Part shown: positions 1 through 12,200 of the stretch, piece after piece
How positions within the stretch are numbered: the stretch's first letter is position 1
How the letters are laid out: each line of letters begins with the position of its first letter
NCBI RefSeq assembly: GCF_910592395.1
Contig: NC_088316.1
Span: 10,046,001 to 10,110,000, forward strand
Source of the DNA: Lineus longissimus
Taxonomy: Eukaryota > Nemertea > Pilidiophora > Heteronemertea > Lineidae
Length of the DNA: 64,000 nt
Direction of reading: 5' to 3'
Position numbers and translations under genes: made by a program
Notes under the pieces: model-generated
Seen by the model: the letters and a program-made list of their open reading frames with translations, nothing else
Database searches by the model: none
What the model was told of the DNA's origin: nothing

Positions 1-3000
1 TCGCTCAATGTCCGTTCTACTTGCGATTCATCAACAAGTTTCAATGGTAAAGGACGTCGCACAACCGGCCTTACATTGTAGAGTGATTTTATTGCAACTT
101 GTTTCATTGCATTAAATCGCTAATTATGAGATGAGTTTGGTCTTGAAAACAACAAGAAACACAATAATGAATTGCAGCTCGATTCATTGCAACTACATGT
201 AACTGCAACAAGCTGAGTCGCTTTCAACTTCAAACGAATCTCTCAGTGTGCGGCTGGCATACCGGAGTATGATCAGTGCGAACAATCTCGTCATGTTAAT
301 ACCTGACATGTAAGGTGATTACGGCGAAATCGTTTTGTCCCGTTAAATAAGCCCAGCCTCGTTTCAGTAAGTCGTCCCCCCGAGATAATGAAAAAGACGG
401 CAAAATAAAAAACAATTCTTGAAAAAATATTTCTTCCTTTTTTGTTTTTGTAAGTCGTCCCCCGACTTAGTAAGTCGTCCTCCGGGATAATAAGTTGTCC
501 CCCTGACTTAATAAGTCCCCCCCCCCCCCCCCGACTTTTAAATAAGTCGTCCCGCCCAGAAAAAAAATCCGATGTCCTTTCCGTGCCACCGTAGTACGAT
601 TGGCGATTCCAATTTCACCCATCACAGCCATCTATTCACCACGTTGTGACAAGTATACTTTCTTTTCCTAAGCCACACCTCCGTTGAGGATGATACCCTT
701 ACTCTACCTACCAAGTCTTATCTAAGGTATGAATCTTATCAGCTGAATTAGCGTCACTTATGGGTTACTGACTGTGCAGGGGCTATGAAAGTCAATATTC
801 AGCTAAAAACACTTAGGGTTCTATGCGAAACAGTGCGCTACAGGAGACATTACGCGCGTTTCATGATCTGCTTGAATAATAATATTTGTTTGATAATTGA
901 ATGCATACGCACATTATGTGTATACTGATGATGTTTATGTAAGGCTCTCATTTTGCGCGGGAGGATTACGCGCTATCCAGAATGGCCGAAACGCATGTCA
1001 TGTCATGTCCAATTGTCTTGCCTAAAGCTCGGAGGCAGTCGTTACTCCTAGTAAGTAAGGTATGTGGTCCTGAGTTCAGCAAGCCTCTCCATCTGTAGTG
1101 ATAGGAACACTTTTAAACTGCAGTTATATCATTATCTCACACCCGCTAGATAGCGCAACTTATCAGTATAATATTTATATATGTCAGCAGTAATCATATG
1201 TCATTTTGATTTGTATCAACCTGGAATGATTGTGATAACGTTTGGTAAAAAATGCTGGACTCGATGGAACCAATTTCTTATTTACTTTCCACTTCGCGAT
1301 TAACAACTTGTTTCTTACATGTATATTCTTATATCTTATTTGTCAGATACTTTCACCAAAAACAACACATGTACCATTTAATCATTTATTGTGGGATTTA
1401 TAGACCCTCTCCATTGATATATTTTACGACATCCTTCGACAGTCGAAGAGCCCAGGGCCATTTATTTTCCGGAAACTATCATCAATCTAATGGCCAGGAG
1501 CACTCTCTGGCAAGGTGGCAGCCAACAGGGGTATGCATCGGTCATCTTATCCAGCGGATCAGTTTCCTTCTTTGGGTGGTATGACTTGTGAACGTGCTTC
1601 TTCTACACTGCTGAGGTTCCGAACCCCATGGACAACATGTCTATTTGAGAAACTCCGAGCTAATTTTTTTTATGCAAAAATCGTTGCTCAACCCCGAATA
1701 CGCCACTTACTTTGTGGAATGGTTTGTGACTTGAGTTGACAATAGCTACAATAACCTTAAGGTTATCTTGTTGTAAATATGAACTGTTAATTCAATCTAA
1801 CAGCCCGTCCGAGAAAACAAGGCAAACATTTTCGTTGTTCCTTGACGTTACGTCCAATGCTTTATGGATGAATCCGCCGAACTTCCTAAACTTGTACATG
1901 CATGCACTGCCATCTAGAACGTTCACGAATATTATATCCTATGCCTTTTGCGTATCTCTTCTCCTCTCTGACTCTATAGAGCATGCATGGCTGTCCGCAT
2001 GATTTAAGGTAATCCTCTTACATGTTGGTCAAAAGACAAACATAAATGCCTTTGATTCATTTTTATGTGATCATGTTTTTGTCGACTGACGGCAGATATG
2101 GTTTTGTGACACACTGTTAAAGTAAATAACATTAATTTGTTCTAACATTTTGACATTAATTTCCTCTTTGACATTAATTTCCTATTTCAATCTTTTGTGC
2201 ATGCGCGCGTTTTCTCTGTATTAGAGGTAGCTATCCCAGAGCAAATGATTTAAAGCATGGGCAATGATTTATTAGCCTGAAGACAGAAGTACTTTTTAAG
2301 AGATATGATAGCAGTTTTACCTTTACCTTTTTTTCTTGCATTCGACGACATACATGTACATGTTTGATGATTTATGATCAGATTTGATTGCGAAAGATTT
2401 GAAGCCTCCATAAAGATTTGTATGAAGCATGAAGCCAGAATTGTTAGTGCTAATGAGTCAATACGATAGCATGCAGTCCTACGTTTCCTAGTTTTTACTT
2501 GCATTCGACAACTTATGATGTTTTCTGAACAATGCGAGAGGTATTAATGCATCATACCCATAGGAACAAGGAAAACATACGAATGAATCAAAAATAAATT
2601 CAAGGACCGGCAATAATTACGCCGAGTTTTGACATTTCGAAATAAATGTAAGAATCACACTGGAGAACAAAAATCCCATACTTCCGGCATTATGTTGTTC
2701 CAAGCATCTCGTCTTCCATAGTTCCTAGTTCCACGATATACCGTGTCTTGGCGAAAACGTGCTCCCTTGTTTAAATTCAGTTCTTATGTTACTTGGCAAT
2801 TCGGATCTGGTCGATTTGGAAACACAGGAGGGTCGAAAGTTAACATTAAATCCTCCATCTACCAGCCTAAGTGAAAAACACGGTTTCGCACTTATATTTG
2901 CCCTCTGAGCAGAGCTATGGCTCTTGAATGCTGTACACGGCCAGTCCAGTATTTCTTGATCCGAATGCAAACATCAGCTTGGCACAAGCAAACGCAGATA

Positions 3001-3194
3001 TTGCGGGAGAGAGTCGTTTTTGAGGAGGAACGACAGAGAGGCTCAGAACTCAGGAACACGAGCTGCTCGGAACCGCGTAACACTCGGAGTTAATGACTTG
3101 CTTCTCCGGAGTGAATATATCTACCACATATTCCTTTTCGACGTGTCGCACCTTTGAAATTGTCATTTCATGTTATTATTTTTGGTGCTTACAG
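1..3194. other. Left flank without recognised gene
   Basis: AT-rich sequence upstream of the first visible channel exon. Apart from the TAAGTCGTCCCCC array at 366-556 I see only short unsupported ORFs. The missing signal-peptide exon and promoter of the channel gene may lie here or further left. Confidence 0.6.
366..556 (+). repeat. Degenerate short tandem array, TAAGTCGTCCCCC units
   Basis: About six copies of a roughly 20-bp motif built on TAAGTCGTCCCCC, each followed by a variant of GACTTA or GGATAA. They occur near 368, 450, 469, 490, 511 and 543. One copy has expanded into a 16-base C run at 517-532. The middle copies are spaced about 20 bp; the first is separated by about 80 bp of A/T-rich sequence. 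Confidence 0.7.
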
Positions 3195-3286
3195 AATAGG
3201 CGCTCACAACGACACCATCGACCAGTTCATAGGTAGGCTGGTTGAGAATGGTTATAATGGAAAGCTTCGACCTGGTCTTGAAACTG
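3195..3286 (+). CDS. Channel exon A: N-terminal extracellular region
   Basis: 92 bp. Acceptor ttacag before 3195 and donor gtaagt after 3286. It enters with the last base of a codon and leaves one base. It encodes a short amphipathic stretch ([11 protein letters not shown] then L-R-P-G) matching the N-terminal helix and the K-x-R-P segment that precede beta-strand 1 in Cys-loop subunits. The exon before it should carry the signal peptide; I could not identify it in bases 1-3194. Confidence 0.85.
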
Positions 3287-6200
3287 GTAAGTTTAATTCA
3301 CGACATTTTTAGGCTGTTGGTATCCAACAGTACATCTTGTATAGAGGTTGACGCTCAAATGTAGCAACCCTGCTGCTCAGCTAACAAATAAGTTTTTACA
3401 TCAAAATATCTAATGCCAGGTATTACGCCTACTTTCCGGAACTTATAAAATCCGTCATCATGATACATTTGATAGGGTAGGGCATTGTTTTCAGTGGGAT
3501 ATTTAAACTGTTAAACCGGGTTTACCTTTAAAACTTTGCTGACTCACCTGATATATGTTTATCTTCCAGACACCCCGACGTTTGTTAAGGTCAGCGTTCA
3601 TATCCTAGGATTCAGCACCATCGACCAAATCAATATGGTAAGCAGTGGTTTGAGGCAGTACTCGGTTTAATCGGAATTTCTACAACTTCCTTCATATATA
3701 CAATGTACTTACCAGCCGGCCCTGAACACGTTATGAGTCAGCTTATGCCAACTATGCCAACTAATTTCGTCTCGAGAAAGTAAATGTAGGTTCACTTCTT
3801 CGCACCGATATGCCATTAAAGTCATATCATTAAAAAGGTTTCATCGATTTCGATCAATATCCATTGAATGAGCCAATAGCTGTTGATATTATATTTCATA
3901 ATGTTTAAATAATATTCTCTTCTTTAGACCATTCTTTAGTTTGGTGCAAAAACAATTTGTTTGTATATCAACAATTTCATGCTTGTGTTGCAAGAGGGTA
4001 CGATATCGGTACCCAAATTTTGCATTGACGAAGTTGGAAAAAATGTCTCATGCACAAACGCGATATCGCTCATGCTTAACTAATTTAGGTTGTCGTATTC
4101 GCAGTTACTGACAAATGGAAGGGATGACGGGTTGTTACATAACACGATGTTAACCCTGTGATGGCTGCCTGCACAACTGCAAAAGTAATCACCACGATTA
4201 GTTATGCATGAGCGAAATCGCGTACGAAAAAACATTGATTGGCGACCGTGATGATGGTGAACCGCTTTTTAAATAAGAAACTATCTTTATGAGATGGTGT
4301 GCTGAGAATGCATCAGCTTACAGATGTCATTATCGGATCGATTTGTGCTTTATTCCCACATGGCTGAAGCAATGATAGTGTTAACATTATCTCAATCTAG
4401 ACTGGCGAATTGTATCATCATGACAAGTTGCGGCAACTTCCATTGATGTTATCTCTCAGTGAATGATGTTATTGAATAAATATTGCCCACAAATGATTGT
4501 TTGTGTTATTGTCCTATTTTTGTCATAATATTTCCAATGGTCTTAAAAACAACAGTTGGGACATGACGGGATCTGGTCGTCAATTTGAGGGGAAAACAGA
4601 GCAATAGAAGCATAGAGCAATGAGAAGATATTAGATCGGCTTTTTATTCCGGTGGTTGGCAGGGAGCTGTTAGAATTATTTCTAAAAGGATGATTCAGTT
4701 TCGATATTTTTTAGAAACTGAAGGGTTATACGTTCGATAGTTGTGTAGGAATTTGCTATTGAGTGTGAATCGCAAATGCAGGTATAAACCTACTACTCGC
4801 GAGACCTTCGAATGAGCTCATTTTGCTCATTTTACTCATTCAACTGCCTGATGTAAAACGTGGAGGGATTGCTTGACACGGCAATCGAAACTGCTGGCTA
4901 CTACGCAAAAGGTCTGGTTTCAATTCCGAAAAAATCCCACAATTGTATGTCCAGGTGGACCGGTGTGGGACAAAGCCATAACATTCTTGGCTTACCTTCC
5001 TTTATATGAGATGTAAACCTTGAGCTCAGTGGCGAGTGTCTTTTCTAGGCAATAAAGGACCCCATCTTCATCCTCGATGTATTGACATTGCTCAGCTTGC
5101 AGACAACGCGCGTTTATACCTTAACCATGTTGACGAAAAGTACACCATGCATTTATATGCAATCTATTTCCAAATGAAGTTGATCGACTATTACTCAATC
5201 ATAAACGGCATCGCTGTACACACAATGGTAATAGTAAGAAGCGTGATGCCACAGACCATCACTTTTGCTCGATCAGCGGTCTGATATCTCGACAAGTGTA
5301 GCGTTTTTGTGTCTCATCCAGAAACCACAAAATAATTTTGGAGCCTTGTTGGTAAAAGACGCAGATTTGGACGCTAAGTTTTGCAACATTGGATTAAATC
5401 ACCTACATTCAATAAATCCCGCCTCCAGAACATGAACCGCGCGCAGTGGCCTTATCGAATTGACTGGAACGGTTTGGGAATTTTAGCGCCATAACAACAA
5501 CAGAATACAGGCCGGACTCGATTACCAGCTTGGCCGCGTGAATATTCAACCTTGTGTTATGACCGTGGTAGGTGATGAGGTTGACCTCAGGGCATTTATC
5601 ACAGAGTAGAGCTGAAGAATCCAGCAGTGAAGAAATCTCCATTTCCCGTCGAAGTTGCCTTGAACGGGTCACCTTAATGAACGCGTTGGTCACCCCAAGT
5701 GTACATGATTTTTTTAAATCCTACAGAATTGAACGAATAACCACAACAAAGCAGAACACCAACAAGAATGTGTACAACATTGCCAAGCTCATCAACACAT
5801 AGACGTGTGCACATCTACTATAAGTAAGTCGCGTTCGGATAACTACCATGACTACGGTCACATCATCATAACCGCCCAAAAGTTCGACGTCCAAGCCATT
5901 CCAGTTCAGTCCATTCCTTGAATTCGACGAGACCCCGTCGGGCCACCTGTGTCCCTTTGATGTCAATGCATTACATGAGAGGAAGTTCAATTTTATTTCA
6001 TATTTTTCGATCCTAGTGTTATTGTGCAAGTCATTGAGGTCAACGCTATGAACCTTGGTTGATTATGCGTGAGTGGAAGTTTGGTCTCGTGATGAGGTTA
6101 CCAAATCAAATTCCTCTTGACCTGGAGGCGAGATTCACAGAATCCAGGCAGTGCAATCCAATGATACAAAACCAAGCGTCCAGCGTCCTGCGTCCAAAAT

Positions 6201-9200
6201 CTGCGTCCAGGTTTTACCAACTACCATATCCTTTGCGTTGAAACTTACGCAGTGTCAAGAGAAGATAAAAAGGACAATAACTCATGTGAAGTTGTTTTTA
6301 AATCCAGTTCATAATAGCAGAGCAGTGGTCATGGAAAGTGAGGTCTGTGTGGTCGAAAAACGGGCTCACCATTTGCTGCTCTATATATTATCGCATACAG
6401 ATAGTGTACATTGCATACGGCAGAATCAGATCAAATTTGGGTGATGTTCACTTTCCTTGCCCGAAAGCTCTTGGCATAATTGTTAATATGATGATCACGT
6501 CCAAGTAGGTTACAGAATATGAAAAAAGATCAGAACAGAAAATAATGTACTCTACAAGTTACAGATTTCTATACTGATTAAGATTTAAGATTTGCGACCC
6601 GATATTTGCTGTAGTTATTCATGATAATTACCGGCGTCATAACCCTTCTTTTTTTGCCGGAGGTCCACTTTTAGGCTACTGTCCACCTATGTGGGGTATT
6701 TTATTTGCCCTGGCATAGAAACTCAGGTACAAGAGACCACGGGTTTTGGTCTCATTCGACAGACCCTCGTCATGACGCACAACGTATACATTTGTGATCC
6801 AGTATCCATTTGAAACCATCGCGGTAGCGATGAGAATCACAAAATTATTGTGATCTCGTTATGTAATGTCAACTGAGCATGCTGCCATAATTTGCAAATA
6901 CACTGTTTGCATCGCTGTAGCATCATTTGGATTAATCAATGCTTGGCTTAATGATGATCATTTTGTGTTTAGTATTCATGACCACGCCACTGTCATGTTC
7001 GCTTGGCTGCCCTAACGCGCTAACGTACGTTTTTCACATTGATTTTCCATCAAATAACAGGGGATGAGGATGCAGTCTCAAATGACCGTAAAATTAAGAT
7101 AAAGAATATGTAAACATGTGCCCGAGGATGAAGACTCGCGGTGTAGCATTATGTCGCCCGTGATGGCCCATTGATATCCCTTTAAGTCAGCTGGCCAGAA
7201 TGATGCTACTATGTTTACCGAAATTAGAAGGAAAAACGTGTAAATGTGATGTACCAATATATTTTGCTTTATTGATTAAACTTTGTTGAAAATGCCATTA
7301 AAGGCATACGCACGATTTGGGGAGCAACGTCTTACCGTCCATGAGAGCGCCCGACTGCTCTTCAAGCAGTAGCCAAATATCTTTGCCATTTTCCCTCACC
7401 GATGAAGAGAGCACTTCGTAAACGAAGCTCCAATGTATGAATCAATTATGGATAATTTCTGTGAGTTCACCTCTCGATCAGATATACAACTTTTCAAGAC
7501 GGCAGTTTTCTTTTGAATAACCCGATATTTCAGAACATTAATGAAGGCGCGCTAGAAGCAGCATGATAGCCATAAACACCAAAAAAGTAGTTGCATGCCT
7601 GAACAAAATAATGTGATCTCACAGAAATTTGCTATTTCATTGCACATCGCGTCAACTGATATCAGTTGCAAGAAAACGATAGATTACATTATGAAGTAAT
7701 CTGTTTATGATGCATTGATACAAAAAGAGACAGTTGATACAAGTTTGAGGATATAATAATGTTGGTTATGTCTGGAGACAATGAATCAAACTATCCATCG
7801 TTTGAAGATTACATGTTTGCCATTTGTGCTTTGTGATGAAAGAAATATGGGGAAAAACCAGAACGAAAATGGAGCGTGATCAAAAGAACTGACGAGACAT
7901 TAGAGCTTTTTTCAATTTTCACATTTAAAATTTATGTATTTCTAGGATTATTCCGTCAATATGTATCTCCGCAGTATATGGAGAGACGGTCGTCTCGCGT
8001 ACCACGATTACAACGAAACTTTAACACTCAACTACTTGATCGATTCTATATGGACGCCGGATATTTATTTCATCAACGAAAAGGAGGGTTACTCCCATAC
8101 GATTACCCAACCTAACAGGCTGATGAGACTCGCTCCTGACGGGACTATTTCCTACAGTCAAAAGTAAGTCAACAAGCAGGCCAGGTTTGTTCGTGTAAAC
8201 AGCCAGTAAAAGGTAGTTCTAAAGTGAAGGGTAAATTTATTTATGAAATCTACTTTTTTACCAAAATTATGATTAAACCATTACCTCGTGAAAATAAAAA
8301 ACTGAAAAATATTCCTAGGCGGTTCGAACTTGGGACCTCGGTATTCGATGCTTTCTTGGCCACGGATCGTTACATGTTATACAAAACTACGACGTCCTCG
8401 AATCATGTTAACCAATCGTGTGTAGCTTTATTTTCTTATCACAACCAAGATCTCGTGGTGGTGGAGATGAGGATAACGATCAAATAAAATCGGAGGTCCT
8501 GAGTTCGAGGGAACCGCAAGAAATTGTTTCCGTTTTTCTATTGACAAGAGCGTCTCTGTGACCTGTGTCTCGTCAATGAACTTGTTGCTAATTGTGCAGT
8601 CAAGTGAGATCAGTCAACATATGGTCTATCATTATTGAAGTGTTATTGTTCGTTTGATTGCCGGGAGGGCGAGTTGTTTTTATGACCGCTAGGGGTTTCA
8701 TGCATACATATCAGCGAGTTCTACCGCTTGTCCACTGTGTAACCTTTTAACCAAGAAAGGTGGCCATCATTTAAAAGTCCTATCGACAAGATCATTCAGG
8801 CCAAGGCACCGGTGTAACAGTTTTAATGGTCATCCCGAAAAGAGTGCCACACTCCTCATGTATGGTGACAACCTTAGAGATTAAAAGCGCTTTATAAAAT
8901 CGTTTTATCCCAAACACTTTACCCTACGAACAAAATGTTCATTCCACACACGGTGTGTTAATACATGCAACCAAAAGAATAAAGTTCAGAATATGTTAGT
9001 AAATCAACCAGGCCCGATATCTGGATAAATGAGCACAACACATCAGTGCAGAAATGTGACATGAAATCAGCTGAACACTTGTTAACAAACCCTGACCACA
9101 AAATCCTCTGGAAGTCAATTGAAAGGATTTGTTCAAATATGAAGCAATTCAGATAAGGAGGATTAGACCCAAGCTCAATAGGGATCAGGGTATGTTTCTG

Positions 9201-12200
9201 CCTTATGCATATAACCTGATTATTCAATCAGACAATTAGTTTTCCTGCACACATTTATTATACTCATTACACTAGAAGACACCTTTGAGAACACAAGGGG
9301 AAACGATGCGTGGACTGCAAGAGATCCAAAAACTTTTGAACTTTATCAGACGCACTCTGAAATTATGCCACTAAAGGACCTTGATATCTGGAGGTCTATT
9401 TGTTTTGGGACGGGATGTCAAGAGCTATATCAAGCTGGCCACACACAGACGACACAGCTGTTTCTTCGCTGGAGTTCTTGGTATTGGGTTCAAGACGAAA
9501 TGAGATCCTACTCATGAGTCAAGTAGAAATGGGATCCTATTCCTGAATCAAGTAGAAATTAGATCCTACTCCTGAATCAAGTACCGATCCTTGTTCTCTG
9601 CCCATATATGTACCAATAACAGTATTTCATTGCCAGTGCGGCAGTTTTGAATGGCATTTGAAGAGTGTCCAAGGAAAAACGGATTCTATTATGTACTTGT
9701 ATATTTTGCGGCATTGACAGTGTTAGGTATAACTTAATCTGTCATCATAAAACAGGGAAGGACACTTTCCAGAGGGGCATTTGTGACTGCTACTACATCG
9801 ATGTGGTTGCCTGCCATTATAAATTGTGATGCATGCAGAGACGCTGACGTTAATATTCTTCTGGGTACACCAAAACTATACCCATGATAAATGCCGTGTA
9901 AGAGAAGTGTTCTTCTGGTACACTTCGGTCCTGGGACTTCGGTCTACCGGACTTTACTCAGGTCCCAAGGTTCGAAGTGCGGTTGATGAATCTCGCGGTA
10001 CCGTATATGTAACACAAGTCGCAAAGCTCTGTTCGCGAAATTTTGTGTCAGTAACAACTTCGTGTCGTTTACGAAATCGAAAGCAGAGTGACTTATTTTT
10101 TCCTTATTTTCGTGATATCCCACTGACCTTTTCATACCAAAATGCTGTCTTGGGAGGCGGGATTTGTAAAAAAATCCTTAAATCTGCGTTTGTCGCATGA
10201 TTCATATTCTGCTCATGTCCACCGCAACCACGACTGTATCATCGGTGTGACCAACCCCGTCGCAGGTATGCTGGGTATTTTGGTTTGGTAGACCTAGGTT
10301 CTAGAGAAACGAATTTACCAGGATACTTCTGTTATGAAACATATCCTGAGTTAAGTTTAGGTGAACCATATGGACGACATTCACCCTAACAAAAACGGCG
10401 ACAGGGCTGCTTCCAATCACAAGCGGAATTGTAGTTTACGTCCCATGGAGAATCAACTCCCCTTATCATTAATGATGAAAGTACTAAATAATGAATAACA
10501 GGACATTGCTTTTGATTGCCAGTACACAAAAATAATATTTTATTCCAAAAACTTCTTTTCTGCCTCTTGACGATCTTCTACACATCTACATATATTATAT
10601 CGCGACATTCGCATCGAAACTCTTCTTTTGAATAGGGTACATGAACATGTAAATGTATGTGAATAATTGAGAGTCAGATGAAATGCTAACATTATACAGA
10701 GTGATCCAAATACATTTTTATGTTGAAATTAAAGGGTTGATAATTTAGGTTGACAAATTAAAAAATAACATTAGTTAGGTTTCGCAAATTGCACGCATTG
10801 CAAATGACGCACCCTAAATAAGTTATTTATCTGACAAAAAAACGAAACAAGTAGTTTTTGCTAAGCTGATTAGCGTCTGTTTCTCAAGGGACATTGGAAG
10901 TGCAAACTAAATGATGAATATCAGGACATTGCTTTTGATTGCCAGTACACAAACATGATATTTTATTCCAAAAACTTCTTTTCTGCCTCTTGACAGTCTT
11001 CTACACATCACCAGATATTATACCGCGACATTCGCATCAAAACAATTCTTTTAAATATGGTACATGTACATGGAAATGTAAATGTGTATGAATAATTGCG
11101 AGTCAGATGAAATGCTAACATTATACAGAGTGTTACAATATACATTCCATGTTGAAATTAAAGGGTTGATAATTTATGTTGAAAGATTTTTAAAAATGAC
11201 ATTAGTTAGGTTTCGTAAATTGCACGCATTGCGAATGACGAACCCTGAATAAGTTGTTTATCTGACAAAATAACGAAACAAGTAGTTTTTGCTCAGCTGA
11301 TTAGCGTCTGTTCCTCAATCGATATATAGTTTGTCAAGCCATTTAACTGTCTCAGACGCAGCGAATTCCGAATTTGTGGCAACGCACTCATCAAGTCTTA
11401 TCAGATATCGAGTCGGTCTGGATTTAAACAAATTAGTTATTGAAGGTAATGGTTTCTATAGCAATATATCTTAATCCGTCACCATGCATTGAGTATTATG
11501 TCCCTCATAAGTTACGCATGAGATGTTGGTAAACAATTATAGACAAGCTGACATGGAGATGATGAATATGATGTTTGACAGCGCATTATAATTGGCCAGT
11601 CAATTTTTCGGCCCCGAATCAAACTCGGTAATTTCCCTGGAGTGAATATTAATGATAAGGAATTCACCACCAACATCGCAAAACCACGAGATATTATATT
11701 GGATACAGGTGTGTCATTTTGATGCATATCTGAATAATTATATCTGATAAATTGATTGCTGGAACTGTGTCATGAATAAGCTTTTATCAAATATTTTGTA
11801 TCCTTTCTAAAATACACATATCATACTTGTGACTTTTCCTCTGAAGAATAGACGTTAAATTTGAAAACCTCCCCAAACAAGGAGAGGCACTCACCTCGGA
11901 TCTATCGTTGGTCGCTCTGGCAATCATGTTGACAGCGCCATCAACGACAGAACTGAAGCAAGAATTTTGTTAAGCTGTTTGTCTTGGTTTAAGAACATAG
12001 TCAAGTCAATTCTGATTTTGAAGTTATCAATATGAATATTTTTTAAGCTGTTTGTCTTGCTTTTTGGCTCACCGTAGGGGAGTCTATACAACACCGCAGT
12101 GTCCGTCGTCCGTCGTCCGTCGTCCGTCGTCCGTCGTCCGTCGTCCGTCGTCCGTCGTCCGTCGCCGTCGTCGTCGTCGTCGTCATATCCTATTTCTAAA

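Noticed and set aside
5409-6444. Cluster of ORFs on both strands at 5.4-6.4 kb
   Set aside because: No family motif and no compatible splice pattern; overlapping frames on both strands look like chance.
8311-8514. Possible tRNA gene from the GGTTCGAAC-like B box
   Set aside because: No matching A box or cloverleaf arms; the same motif recurs inverted about 180 bp away, which fits a decayed short repeat.
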